From: Tranzscheliella williamsii
Taxonomy: Eukaryota > Basidiomycota > Ustilaginomycetes > Ustilaginales > Ustilaginaceae
Assembly (NCBI GenBank): GCA_023212725.1
Contig: JALBYF010000004.1
Location: forward strand, 186,001 to 250,000
DNA: 64,000 bases
Direction of reading: 5' to 3'
The stretch's first letter is position 1. Each line of letters opens with the position of its first letter. The notes under the pieces are model-generated. The model did not search any database. It was not told the origin of the DNA and saw nothing but the letters and a program-made list of their open reading frames with translations. Both the position numbers and the translations under genes were made by a program. This document shows, piece by piece, positions 41,834-52,942 of the stretch.

Positions 41834-43933
41834 TCAGGTTGTAAGCGGAGGAAAGTCCTTTTCTTCCATGTCAAAGTAGGGATGCTTTAAAGCGTCTGCC
41901 ACTTTGATCCGCTTGTGCGGGTCGAACTCGAGAAGGCGTCGGAGGAGATGCAGGAATCGCGAGTTGTGCTTGGCATAGCTGGCCGGATTGTTGGGCATGG
42001 TGATGATGTCCTGCAGCTTCTTCATCCCTCGAACATACTTGCGACTGGACCGGGATGTTTCGGTGTTGGGATAGTTCAAGGCGCCATTGCGAAACAGTTC
42101 CGGCTTGTACGTTTCCGCTTTCCGGCGGTAGTCGTCCGGCATGACTCCCAACACCGCTTCCATCATGGCCAGATGCTCCAGATTGTCGTGTGTTTGGAAG
42201 AGCGCTTCGCCGGTAAAGAACTCGACCAATATACATCCGATGGACCATGCATCGCATGGATACGACCAACCCATGGATAAGATGATCTCGGGCGCGCGAT
42301 AGTGCCGTGTGGATACGACCGAGGAGTGAAACTCTTCGTTAAAAGTCGCAGATCCAAAGTCGATCAGCCGAATCTCTGTGTTGAGCAGCACATTGCGGCG
42401 TTTTGCATTGGCACGCCGTGAGGTGGCCACCAGCCCAGCCTCGCTGTTGACTAACAGAATGTTTTCCGGTTTCAGATCGGTATGGACCAGACTGAGCCGA
42501 TGGAGAAAGGCAACGCTCTGTAGCAGCTGCTTGGCAAACTTCCAGATATGAATCGCAGGAAACGGCTGAAAGTTGTTCTCCTTTAGGAAGTCAAAGACGC
42601 TCTTGCCCAGCAATTCCGAGACGATGCAGACATGATTCTTAAAGTTGAACGTATCTAGTAGGTGGATGCACTTGTTCTCGTTGTTTGGATCGTTCTCCCG
42701 CAACGTCCGTAAGACCCGGATCTCGATTTGGCTGGCATCTCGGTACTTCTGGATCGCTCGAATGATCTTGATGGCAACATACTTGCGTAGCTTCTTATCG
42801 TAACATTCTACCACCTTGCCGAAAGTACCTTGCCCCAACAGACGAAGGATCTTGTATCGACTGGTCACATACTCTCCCGATCTTGGGATAAAGTGACCCT
42901 CTTTGTCATCGACTGGCAGAGTCGAGGGCTGCGCAACGGCATAGGAGGTCGAGCTTGCATACGAATCGCGAGTACTCGCCGTGCCTTCATAGCCATGATG
43001 GTTTGGCGGAACCGCGTTGGCACCAGGCTCATACCGCGCGGCATAGTCAAGCGCCCCGGAACCGGCTGGATATCCGCCACGATAGTTGGGCTCGACTTGA
43101 GCTTGCACCAGCTCGGGACCTCTCCTTTTGGCAGGAACCACAGCAGCGCCGCCTGGCGCTACATCGGTAGCCAGGCTCCCCGGCGGATACACTGCGCCAC
43201 CAAAAGCGCCGAGGGCCTGAACGGGGTGACTGCGCTTGCGCCTCTTTTGGACAGGCGCTGCTGCTGGAGCACCAGCAGCGATATCGGGCGCGGGTGCAAT
43301 CAGATCGGCGTCATGTGGTACCATGCCAATATGCGATTGCGGCAAGCCAAGATGAGCGCCATCTTGAGCTTTGCGCTTGCCCTTGGCCACATGACTGCCA
43401 TTCTGGTACTGTGGATCGTGCGCATGTTGGTGATGAGTAGATTGCGCGGCTAATGAATGGCCGTTCGCATGCGCGTAGTGGTTGACGAGGTGAGGATCGC
43501 GTGCATCCTGAACGCTTAGCGTATTGGTTGGTGGAGGAGAGTCATCATCAATCACAAAAACCTCTTGTACCTGCGTAGAGTACAGAAGAGGACGAGGCAA
43601 GTCAGGATACGATGTATGTGGTCAGTTTCGATGCAGTCTTGGCCAGCAAAGCAGCAAGGAAGCGAGCTGATCACCTACCTTTCCTCCGATCACTTCGTTG
43701 ACTCTCTGAAAACCCGATGCCGAGTTGCTCGGCCTAGCACTGCTTGAGGACATGCTGGATAGAGGATGGTTGTGACCTGGAGAGAGATAGGCTTGGTATG
43801 GAGGCGGTAGTGGGTGCTGATGAGCAAGCATGCTGTGGTTGTGAGAGTGGCCGTCCAAAGTCAAAGGCTCGAGACCGAGAGGCTCGACAGGAAGAGTTCT
43901 CTGCTTCTTGGCTCTTGGCACGACGGTGGCCAT
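41834..43933 (-). CDS. LAMMER (CLK/Kns1/Lkh1) dual-specificity protein kinase
   Basis: Exons 43933-43679 and 43570-41834 (intron 108 nt, donor GTAGGT, acceptor CTACGCAG) give 663 residues. The first 300 are low in structure, with His/Pro-rich stretches and basic nuclear-signal-like clusters (AKKQRT, QKRRKRSH). The kinase domain has the Gly loop GQGTFGKVVE (331-340), the AIK lysine (353), HTDLKPEN (448-455) and DFG (489-491). The LAMMER signature reads EHLAMMEAVLG at 550-560, where most members have Arg in place of the second Ala. These kinases phosphorylate SR proteins and respond to stress or TOR signals. The in-frame upstream part without splicing has no ATG, which supports the two-exon model. 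The gene is divergent from UBC9. Confidence 0.93.
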
Positions 43934-45455
43934 GCAGGGCAGAGACGTTCAAAGAGCGCCTAGAGCCGCTCTGCTCAAGAGGCGAATGCGTGCGCTCTGG
44001 GTGAGGCCAACGTAGCGACACGAAGCGGTCCCAGAGAAGGTCGACAGGACCCGGCACGAACTATGCGCGCCCACGTTGCGCGCCGATTTCGACGGCCAGA
44101 AGTGTCTAACTGGATTGCGGAAGCTATTGATGCCAAGCGTCGTCTGACCGTGTCTACGTCTAAGGAAGCAACAAAGTTGACCGTGGAAGCCGGAGCGAGG
44201 CAGACGCGGCTGTCGGCGAGGAATCTAAACTGATTTTGCAACACGACGATGGCGAAAACCGAATCGAGCTGAGTTGGAGAGTGTCGAGTGCGGCCAGTAC
44301 GAATGACAAGCGGATGATGGGATGACTGGGAGGTTTGTGGTAGGAATGGAGGTGATCCCAGGTTGAGGAGAGGGATATGGGAAAGCGACAGTAAAACGGT
44401 GACGCTACGGACTGGCAGCCTCAACTACGCTTCGACGCGACCGTTTATTGAAAGCGACGACTTCAGAATCGCAAATCGCAATCACAATCTTATAAGTCAC
44501 AGTACAGTAGTTACTGCAAAGTGGGTCCTCCTTCTTCGAGCTTTACAGATACACCACTCGGCCCGCCGCGCAAACAGCTAGGGCGGCCAGACAAACAGCC
44601 GTAGCACACGTCGACGAGTGGCAACCGGAAACCGAAGGAGACGCGTCAAGCCACTCACACACTGGAAGGGTCTGTGGCAACGGCGAGAGCGGCCATCCAT
44701 CATCCAACTTGCGGCGTCTCACGATGTCCCGATTCGATTCCCTCCCAGCCTCCTCGTAAAGCAGAGAGCGGCTGAACGTGCAGCTCGCCTTGATCACGAT
44801 TCACTCTGCGCAGTGCTACGCAATTCTCGGCATGCCAGACTACTGTGAATACTACTTACAATGCAACAATGTACTCGCCGTCCGTACGTACGTGATGGTT
44901 AAGACTCACGAATTCAAATACGTGTTCAACACGCCTCCTAAGGAAAGTGTTGGGGGCGGATACGCTACCATCCAAGGGTTCGCAGAGCAATACAATTTCA
45001 ATAATCACCTCCTCCCTCGTGCTCCACATTATCGCAGCCCGCGCGCTTCACAGCGCACTTGGTCGTGTTAGACCGTAGTGAGACTATCACGTGAGCATGG
45101 ATCGGCGGCCTGATTTGCGTAGATGAGGGAAATGCGGAAAGCACAGAAGCATGAGACCTGACATCAACATCTTCCCGCAATCTGTGGCACTCGGTTCTTC
45201 TCCCGCAGCTTACTGCAGCACCCTACGCCTACCATCATCTCTAAGCGCGCTTCGCATAGACCCCATCTACCCTTTCCAGCTAGGCGTCGAATCAACCGCT
45301 CACTTGGTTTTCCGCGTCGCCCACTGAGCCAGACCATCAACTACACTCTAGGCTAGCAAACGTCTCTTGTTCGCCGATCACTTCTACTGCCCCATTCGGG
45401 TATCCAAGCGGCTCCATTGCAAGCCGCGTACCTACAGCCCAAAACACACACAATC
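43934..45455. promoter_or_regulatory. Divergent upstream region of the LAMMER kinase and UBC9 genes
   Basis: About 1.5 kb without a supported gene. It includes an AGTACAGTAGTTACT near-palindrome at about 44502 and a pyrimidine-rich leader before UBC9. Both promoters must lie here. Open frames in it are short and resemble nothing known. Confidence 0.4.
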
Positions 45456-46110
45456 ATGGCGGGCATCTGCAGGAATCGCTTGGCCGAAGAACGCAAGCAA
45501 TGGCGCAAGGATCATCCCTTTGTAGGTACACATACACGCCCAAGTTACACGTCTTGATGATGGTTGCTGACGTGCTGGTTGCCCCGACACTGCCAACGCG
45601 TAGGGATTCTACGCCAGGCCGGCAAAGGCAGCAGATGGCTCGCTCGACCTGATGAACTGGGAGGTGGGGATTCCCGGTAAAGCAAATGTACGTGCGACGC
45701 GCCTCTCGTGTTGGCCGGCTTGGGTGTGTGGAGACTGACGTGCAACTATCACGATTCTTGGCGCCACCGCACTACCGCAGACACCGTGGGAAGGAGGCCT
45801 GTACAAACTGCGCATGATCTTCCCAGAAGAATACCCAAGCAAGCCGCCAAAATGCAAGTTCACGCCGCCGCTCTTCCACCCCAACGTGTTCCCGTCCGGC
45901 ACGGTATGCTTGAGCATCTTGGACGAGGACAAAGGGTGGAAGCCGGCCATCACCATCAAGCAAATCCTGCTCGGCATCCAGGACCTCCTCAACGACCCAA
46001 ATCCGCACGACCCCGCACAGAGCGAGGCGTTCACCATGTTCCAGAAGGACGCGGCCGCCTACGAACGCAAGGTGCGGCAGCAGGCGCGTGAAATGGCCAC
46101 CGCCATGTAG
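45456..46110 (+). CDS. UBC9: SUMO-conjugating enzyme Ubc9
   Basis: Exons 45456-45521, 45604-45687 and 45781-46110 encode 159 residues, the usual Ubc9 length. Both introns are in phase 0, with donors GTAGGT and GTACGT and acceptors GCGTAG and CCGCAG. The N-terminus [20 protein letters not shown] holds the basic SUMO-binding helix. The catalytic core has [15 protein letters not shown] with the active Cys at 93, the same number as in known Ubc9 proteins, and the [16 protein letters not shown] loop with the Lys/Asp recognition site for psi-KxE targets. It acts as the only E2 of the SUMO pathway, in the nucleus. Reading through intron 1 meets a stop within 13 codons. Confidence 0.97.
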
Positions 46111-46479
46111 CGACCCACGCGCGAGACAACAGCGTCTTGTTCGCTTCAGCACGCACATCAGCGCCTTCCCCTGCGTACACGCGCTCGTCGAGATCGCGGC
46201 ACCTTCCTCTCGGCCCTTCCTTGCGTCCTCACCGCCGCGCACAGCCACCCTGCCACGCAGCCCGCCGGGCGCGTCGCGCTGGTACTATTTGCTTGGCTCG
46301 TAGCTATGTACAAAAAAGAGGCGCCGTGCAGGCGTCAGCTGAACGGATTCCGCGGTCCACGGAAGCCACCGCGGAGGAACCTAAAAGCCGGTCAGGAATG
46401 AGAGAGTTGGCGTCCATTATCCAGCACCCCCCTTTGTAGCGGCTTATGTGTGAGGGAGGCGAGCGGGGGTGGAGGGCAC
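46111..46479. other. Convergent 3' region between UBC9 and the rhodanese gene
   Basis: This 369-bp stretch holds facing 3' UTRs. There is no coding signal. Confidence 0.35.
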
Positions 46480-47158
46480 TTAGTCATCCTCCTCCTTGGC
46501 CTTGGACGCTTGGCCTCGCGCCTCTTCCTGCTGGACCCAGTCGAGCCAGGAGCCGGCGTAGTTTCTGGTGCTGTGGTGGGAGAGCGGAGGCGGTGAGCGT
46601 GTGGCAGACGGGTTGAGCGAGGACGCGGGGTGGTACTTACTTCCACCAGCCGTTTTTCTGGACAAAGTCGAGGGCCTGCTGGGAGCGCTTGCCGGAGCGG
46701 CAGTAGAAGATGATTTTGTGGTCTTGGGCGGGGCGGGGGAAGGCGAAGTCGCGGGTGAAGTCGCCGCCGGTGCCGGAGAAGGCGGACTGGAGCTGGGAGA
46801 GGGGGACGTTGACGGCGCTGGGGATGATGCCCTGTGCGACTTCGGACGGTTCGCGCACGTCGATGATGGTGATCTCGCCCGATGGCGACTCGGTCTCGGG
46901 CTTCAGCTCGGCGTAGGTCACCAAGCCCTTGCCCTGCCACGCCGTGTCGCGCGAGCGCACCCACGCCGTCGCTGCAAACGTCCGCACCCCCATCACCCCA
47001 TCTCCCACCCGCCCTGACACCACCAAATGCCCCCCCACCGCAACCGCCGGCCGCACCGCCCTCGCCACGACAGCGCCCGTCCGAACACTCGCAGCACCGA
47101 CACTCCGACCCGGCCGCACAGCGCGGGCGAGCATACGGACGGAAGCCTGAGTAGCCAT
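46480..47158 (-). CDS. Mitochondrial single-domain rhodanese (thiosulfate sulfurtransferase-like)
   Basis: Exons 47158-46641 and 46570-46480 give 202 residues. The 70-nt intron (GTAAGT, CCACAG) joins NGWW to NTRNYAGSWLDWVQQEEA in frame. The first 60 residues are rich in Arg, Ala and Val and lack acidic residues early on, as in a mitochondrial presequence. The rhodanese domain runs from about 78 to 190: IIDVREPSEVAQGIIPSAVN and FYCRSGKRSQQA, with the catalytic Cys at 153. It should transfer sulfane sulfur from thiosulfate or persulfides, like yeast Rdl1/Rdl2. The C-terminal 12 residues are Glu/Lys-rich. The gene shows a G-to-C shift on the coding strand near 46,880. Alternative substrates remain open. 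Confidence 0.9.
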
Positions 47159-47583
47159 CGTAATAGAAGAAACCAGCCACTCGAAAAAAGGGGAAAGAAG
47201 GCAATGGTTGCAGAAAGGGTCGATCAACAAGCCGCTCATCAGCCTTTTCGTGCGCTGTGAGCCGTTGACGTGATCCCGCAGGTGAATCTATTACGATTGT
47301 TATATTCGCGCACATCCATTCCTCCAGCTTCGATCAGCGACGCAGCGGAAATAAGAGCACGGCTGAGTCGAGGCGCGCGCTACTATTCACCGCCAGCGAA
47401 ACGATCACGACGTTGTATGTGTCGCCGACCGGTCGTGGCACAAACCTTCATGCTGCCAAAGCGGCCGTGTTGGGAATGAATCTATGAAAGAAGCAGAGAC
47501 AGCACATTGTCACAGTGTGTTTGCGAGCTACGGGATGTCGCGGCAGGGTGGGAGAGTTAAGGTGTGGGAAGGGGCATCGCTCA
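47159..47583. other. Region between the rhodanese gene and the CCDC124/Lso2-type gene
   Basis: This 425-bp stretch holds the rhodanese promoter and the 3' flank of the next minus-strand gene. Nothing else is supported. Confidence 0.35.
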
Positions 47584-48341
47584 TCAGGCGTCGCGCAGCC
47601 TCTTTTCGGTCTGGCTCCTCTTGCCTTCGAGCACGGCGAGTTTTTCGTCCTTGCTAGCGTCGTAGGCGACGGTGAGCTGGTTGAAGGGGTTGTCGGGATG
47701 CTTCTGGAACTGCTTGTAGAGGAGGTCGTGGTACTGCTGGAGGCGGAGGCCCTTGTGTTCCTGCTTGATGACCGGCAGTTCGCGCTCCTTGTACGCTTCA
47801 AAGGCGGCCTTGAATCTGCGCTCGGGATGTCGCTCGATGCCGGCGGCAGCGGCGCCCTTGCTTGCCTTGTCGGTGCGTTCGGTGGCGAGGCTCATGGCGT
47901 CGAGAGCGTCGTCGAGATTCGAGGCGGAGAAGCTGGCGATCGCGTCGTCCAAGCCGGGCCCCGCAGGCTTGGCGCCTTTCTTGGCCGCCCCCTTCTTGGC
48001 CGCGCTCGGCTTGGCGGCGGGCGTCGCAGCATCGTCCTCCGCCTCGAGCCGCTTCTTCTCCTCGGCCTTGCGTGCCGCCTCCGCCGCCTTCTCCGCCTTC
48101 TTCTCGGCAGCCGACTTGCCCTTGCCCGCACCCCCGTCGTCCCACTCCGCCGCCTCTGCCGCCTCCGCCCGCGCCGCGCCTTCAGCCGCCTTCTTCTCCT
48201 CGTTGGCCGACTTCTTCGCCCGCCCCGACTCCTTCTTCGCGTTACCTATGCGTGCCAGAGATCTTCATGGTCAGCCACGCAACACCACAATGCCTTTCTC
48301 TGCTTTCTGCCGCTGTGCAACAACATACCCTTGGGTGGCAT
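47584..48341 (-). CDS. CCDC124/Lso2-type ribosome-associated factor
   Basis: Exons 48341-48329 and 48245-47584 give 224 residues. The first exon has only 13 coding bases and ends in a GTATGT donor; the 83-nt intron ends in CATAG. The spliced start is MPPKGNAKKESGRAKKSANE, as in CCDC124 proteins. A Lys/Glu/Ala-rich coiled coil spans residues 10-110. The conserved C-terminal region begins near residue 140: ERHPERRFKAAFEAYKEREL, then PVIKQEHKGLRLQQYHDLL and HPDNPFNQ. In animals and yeast this protein sits in the mRNA channel and GTPase centre of idle 80S ribosomes and helps restart translation. That role here is inferred from the family. Confidence 0.9.
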
Positions 48342-48571
48342 TGTCTTGACCGGCTCGCAGCGTGTTGGAATGCGATGGGGCTGAGAAGCAAAGCCGCCGT
48401 GCCAGCATTCCCGTACCTTTCCGACGCTCTCTTCCGTCTCCCGATCAACGCCACACGCTCTTGTTCCAAAGTGTTAGATTGTACCTCGACGCGATGCATG
48501 GAATGGTGAGGGGAGCCGCGCTGGTGGCAGTGGGCAGCGGGTAGGGATGGTAGGGTCGACGAGCTGTGGGT

Positions 48572-50232
48572 CTACTGGTCCTCGTCCTCGAAGCCTCCGT
48601 TGCCGCTGAGGGTGCCCCGGCCGCCGAAGCTGGCGTTGAACTTGAGGAGCGTGTTGATGTCGCGCACCCAGTCGTCCTCGCCGCGCTCTGAGTAGCGTTC
48701 GCCGAGGCCATGGGTCGAAGTGCCGGCGGACAGCGTGGTGTCTATCTTCGGGGCTGTGTCGCCGAGGTGGGGATGTGCGCTGTCGGGGCGGTGGCGGCTG
48801 ACGCACGGGATCGGGAAGGGGCTCATGGAGACCTGCAGATACTCGCCCGGCTGGAGCAGCTTGGAGACGCGCCCGTCGACGGTGAGCTCCGCGGGCGAGC
48901 GCGAATCGTCCGAGATCTGTACACAACGAGCACGTCAAGTGAGCACCGCGATCCACCGCCATGACCCGCACGCCATCTTCAAGGACTCACCTTGAGCTGG
49001 ATCACCGAGTCGCTCGGCAGTAGGACCGTCCGGAAGCTGAGCGAGCGCGGACAGATCGGTGTCAGCACCAGGCTCTGCACGGATGGATGCACGATCGGCC
49101 CGCCTGCCGAGAGCGAGTACGCGGTGGAGCCCGTCGGCGTCGCAATGATCAGGCCATCCGACTGAGGGCGAAAGGGAGTAAGTACGGGAACCGCGGCCTT
49201 CAGCGATACTCGAAGCTAGGAACTTACGATAGCCTGCGTCAGGTGCTGGCCGTCCACATAGGCGTCGATCTTGGTCATATGGGGCTCTCTGCCCCTGTGC
49301 AGAGTGACCTCGTTCATGAGGTGGATGTCATAGCATCCACCGCCATCCTTCTGATCTTGCAGCTGGCAAAAGGCTTCGCCATCGCTTCTGTGGCTGGTCT
49401 GCCGGAGGCGCATGCGGAGGAGGAGGCTGATGTTGCCCTCCATCAGGTCGTGGAGCGCCTCTTTGTACGAAGACAGGTCGTAGGGCAACAGGAAGCCGAG
49501 CGTGCCCATGGAGAAGCTGAGCACGGGCGGGACGGCGTCCCTGTCAAAGAGACTCGAGACGTGCAGGATCGAGCCGTCGCCGCCGAGCGTGATGACAAAG
49601 TCGGTCTTGGCCGCCAGCAGCGCCTTGTCGGACGGATGCGCGGCGACGAGCTGCGGAAATGTCGATGCGAGGCTGTCTTCGTCGGCGTCAATTACCTGGC
49701 TTTCCAGGATGACGTTCATATGCGGATAGGCGCTACGCATGTGGCTGATGATGCGACGCATGGCTTTGGTCGCTCGCACATCGCGGGCCTTCTTGACGAT
49801 GAGCACATTCGACGGCCGCTCGATCCAAGAGAACGAGTGGTTGCCCGCATAACTGCTGCCCACCCGCGTCGTGATCTTGCTGCCTCGCCGCGGCGAAATT
49901 ACCCGGGAAAGCCGGCCTGCCGGACCAATACACACATCCACCTTGTCGGGCAGGTCTGCCAGAGTCGGCCGGCCAGACGACAGCCGCTCTTCCGCGGCAT
50001 GCTGACCACGACTGGTGCTGAGCGCGCGGGTGCGGCCGAGGAACGGCCTTACTGTGCACGGAAGGCGACTAGGACCTGTACGCACTGACGATGCCCCAGG
50101 CAGTCGAAGAGCGGAGCTCGATGGAAAGGCGCCTTGAGTGCTCGATCGCACCGCCGTTGGCAGCAGCGAAGCCAGCGGCGACGATGCAACAGGCCGGCAC
50201 CGCTTCAGAAGCGCTGTACACGGCCGGGACAT
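48572..50232 (-). CDS. POS5: Mitochondrial NAD(H) kinase (Pos5 type)
   Basis: Exons 50232-49228, 49161-48991 and 48916-48572 give 506 residues. Both introns (66 and 74 nt; GTAAGT and GTGAGT donors; CCTCAG and TACAG acceptors) are phase 0. An Arg/Ser-rich presequence of about 75 residues points to mitochondria. The NAD kinase core has GGDG at 217-220, where the Asp is the catalytic base, then [45 protein letters not shown] and GGPIVHPSV. The tail after residue 430 is low in structure and ends in Asp/Glu. It makes NADPH from NADH or NAD for matrix antioxidant and Fe-S needs. Pos5 identity rests on the presequence and core order; a cytosolic paralogue is the alternative. Confidence 0.92.
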
Positions 50233-50694
50233 GACACGAATCGACCACGTAAACAGGTCCGCTGCTGTCGTTCCCAGTACGCCGATACAAGGATGGTGTT
50301 GTTTACCAAGAAACAGTCGTCGTCGTCGTGTGGTGTCGGCGACAAAGTGCGGTGGGGCCGCTGAATGTTAAAGCGGCCGTATCCTTGCGGTGTTGTGCTC
50401 CCTTCGTAGCGCAGACCAGCGGTTCGGCCATCGAGGCGATACTGCTCTCAGCCTCTTAGCTGAAAGACAGGAGACAAGTCGAGAGGGGAGCAGACGACGC
50501 TGAAGTCAAGAGTTCACTGTGGCTGCTGTTCTGGCGGCTGGTAGCTGCACCAGATCATACTGGCCAGGTGGTGAAGTGCATATCCGTCAGCCAAATCTCG
50601 GTCGGATACGGCTTTTGAAGACCCTGCTTCTCGCGTGGCAGTCGCAAGAAGAACGAGTCACGACTACCCTTCCGCTCCTTCTGCCTACCTCTTG
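50233..50694. promoter_or_regulatory. Divergent upstream region of the NAD kinase and the MFS permease
   Basis: The two start codons are 462 bp apart. A short GTC/CGT trinucleotide run lies at about 50317-50332. No further element is convincing. Confidence 0.4.
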
Positions 50695-52467
50695 ATGAAC
50701 AACACGAGCGCAGGACAGAGCGGTCTTCTTGATTCAGACGGTGTTGAAACAGCTAAACCGATTACCATGGCCGCTTCCGTGCTGCGAGAAGAGGCACCCG
50801 CTGTGCTGGAACGGCGTCTGCTGTGGAAGATCGACCTGCTTCTGATGCCGTTGATGACCATCGCCTATGGCCTTCAGTTCTACGACAAGGCCATTCTCTC
50901 GTCCGCTTCCATCTTTGGCATCTTCAATGACCTCGAGCTGTCGGTCGTGCGTCCCGGCACCCCGCCTACCACCTCCCTCGAGCGATACTCGGTCGCCACC
51001 TCCGCGTTCTACTGGGGCTATCTCGTCGCTGCATTGCCCATGTCGTTGCTCGTTCAACGCTTCCGACCCAACTGGTTCCTGGGATGCGCAATCGTGCTTT
51101 GGGGGGTCATCGTCATCCTCACTCCTGCCATCGGCTCGTGGAGGGGCCTCATCGCCCAAAGGTTCTTCCTCGGCGCCGTCGAGTCGGCCGTCAGTCCCGG
51201 CTTCATCTTCCTCACCAAGTCGTGGTACAAGCGTTCAGAGCAGCCTGTCCGTCTCGGCATATGGTACTCCGCCACCGGTCTCTTTTCCATCTTTTCTGGC
51301 GTGGTCAACTACGGGCTCGGCAAGGCGGGCTCCAAACCGGGCGCAGCTCTCCACCCGTGGCAGTACATGTTTTTGTTTGCCGGCGCCCTGACCATCTTAT
51401 TCGGCCTGATGATGCTGGCTTTGCTACCCGCCTCGCCCCTCGGGGATGCCCTTGTCCGCATCCCGGGCTACAACAGGTTTTCGCCGGAAGAGAAACACCG
51501 GGCGGTAGGAAGAGTTCGCACCAACGTGACCGGCGAGACCGACGACGATCAAGAGGCTACGCTCCGAGCCAGCTCTTCCACCACCGGCGGCTACATGGAG
51601 GAGAAAACGAATACGGTCGCCACACAAGACGCCGGAGAAAGCCCGCTCAGAGAGCATCCAGAGTCGTTGCCCAGTGCAGCCGTGCTGAAGCAACGTCTGG
51701 CCTCGTTTAACGCCTCGGCAGCTACGTCCGGCGTTCGAGAGCGGTGGAACCTAGCACAGGTTAGAGAGGCGCTGCTGGACTACAAAGTCTACATCCTCTT
51801 CTTGCAGGCCATCTCGATCTATATCTGCAACGGCGGGGTGACTGCCTTTGGCGCCTACATTATCAAGTCGTTCGGTTATACGTCTCTGAGGTCCATTCTC
51901 CTGCAGACACCGGGGGGAGCTACCACGGCGCTGTCCATCTATATCTCGACTCTGGTCGCTCTCAAGGTGAAAAACTCGCGCTCGGTACTGCTCATCGCCA
52001 CGTGCTTTCCAGTGATCGTGGGTGCGGCCATGGTGTGGAAGGGCGACTGGTCCAACCGTGCTGTGCCCTTGGCGGGCTACTATCTGCTGCCGATCTTTGG
52101 CGCGCCGTTTGTGCTGATGCTGTCGCTCAGCACCGCCAACATCGCCGGTGCGACCAAGCAGTCCATCACGTCCGCCATGGTCTTCGCTGGCTACAACGTG
52201 GGCAACATCATCGCGCCCTTCCTGACGGTTGCTGACCAGGCGCCTATCCACTACCGCGACACCTTCGTAGCCATCATTACCTGCATGGCGATCACCATCG
52301 GCCTCACGCTCCTCCTCGACGTAGGGCTCTACCTGCAAAACCGAGCCCGACGCAGGGCCAGGCGAGAGAACCCACTGTCGTTGACAGAAGAGGAAAAGCT
52401 GAAGAAACGAGCCATCCTGGAAGACTGGACCGACTGGCAGAATCCGTATTTCGAGTATGTCTACTAG
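50695..52467 (+). CDS. MFS permease of the anion:cation symporter (Dal5/allantoate-type) family
   Basis: The 590-residue protein has the 12-helix pattern of fungal Dal5-type carriers. The first helix block is LLWKIDLLLMPLMTIAYGLQ followed by YDKAILSSASIFG, the family's LD+ signature. Later marks are YWGYLVAALPMSLLVQRF, FLGAVESAVSPGFIFLTKSW and YKRSEQPVRLGIWYS. A central hydrophilic loop of about 260-340 is Thr/Ser/Glu-rich. The second half repeats the pattern, ending in FLTVADQAPIHYRDTFV and a cytosolic tail LTEEEKLKKRAILEDWTDW. Related carriers move nicotinate, allantoate, pantothenate or other acids. The substrate cannot be told from sequence. The first ATG is at 50695. No intron. Confidence 0.9.
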   Translation: MNNTSAGQSGLLDSDGVETAKPITMAASVLREEAPAVLERRLLWKIDLLLMPLMTIAYGLQFYDKAILSSASIFGIFNDLELSVVRPGTPPTTSLERYSVATSAFYWGYLVAALPMSLLVQRFRPNWFLGCAIVLWGVIVILTPAIGSWRGLIAQRFFLGAVESAVSPGFIFLTKSWYKRSEQPVRLGIWYSATGLFSIFSGVVNYGLGKAGSKPGAALHPWQYMFLFAGALTILFGLMMLALLPASPLGDALVRIPGYNRFSPEEKHRAVGRVRTNVTGETDDDQEATLRASSSTTGGYMEEKTNTVATQDAGESPLREHPESLPSAAVLKQRLASFNASAATSGVRERWNLAQVREALLDYKVYILFLQAISIYICNGGVTAFGAYIIKSFGYTSLRSILLQTPGGATTALSIYISTLVALKVKNSRSVLLIATCFPVIVGAAMVWKGDWSNRAVPLAGYYLLPIFGAPFVLMLSLSTANIAGATKQSITSAMVFAGYNVGNIIAPFLTVADQAPIHYRDTFVAIITCMAITIGLTLLLDVGLYLQNRARRRARRENPLSLTEEEKLKKRAILEDWTDWQNPYFEYVY

Positions 52468-52942
52468 GTCAAAAAGGCTGATCAAAAGCGGCGAAGGTTA
52501 TCCGCCACTACCATACCCTTCATAGCTACACACTAGAAAGACTGATGTTGTTACAGTAGACTGGTGGGGAGTCAATGTCAACTCGCCTGCGTATCCTATC
52601 TCTCGTATGCTCTTGGAAGGCCAAGAGAGCGCGAGTCACAGTGTGAGTGTGAGTGTGAGTCACAGTGTAGTGATGAGAGAACTTTAACATGAGAAACTCG
52701 CCTGTGCATCGCTCACCGACATCGTCCTCCGCTTCGTATTCTGACAGCTACCTTGTCATCTATCGTGCCCATCAACAACAGTACCTGGCAAGGGCATGGT
52801 CGCCGACGTGTCACCGCATTCATAACATGTGCACCTTCGCCGGCCGGTGCGCAACGGTCTAGGCAGGAAAGCCGAACGACGTGATCTGGGCTTGCCGTCG
52901 CAGGCCACGGGAGTGCTGTATACGTCGTCCGCCGGCCGCGCG
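52468..52942. other. Region between the MFS permease and the XRCC4-like gene
   Basis: It holds the permease 3' UTR and the next promoter. It may also contain a first exon: an ATG at 52690 opens a frame that could splice (donor near 52782, weak GTACCT; acceptor near 52863) into the downstream frame. Confidence 0.35.
52633..52668. repeat. Short direct repeat GAGTCACAGTGT flanking two GAGTGT units
   Basis: The 12-nt sequence GAGTCACAGTGT occurs at 52633-52644 and again at 52657-52668. Between them are two GAGTGT hexamers. The whole block sits just after the permease stop codon. Confidence 0.8.
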
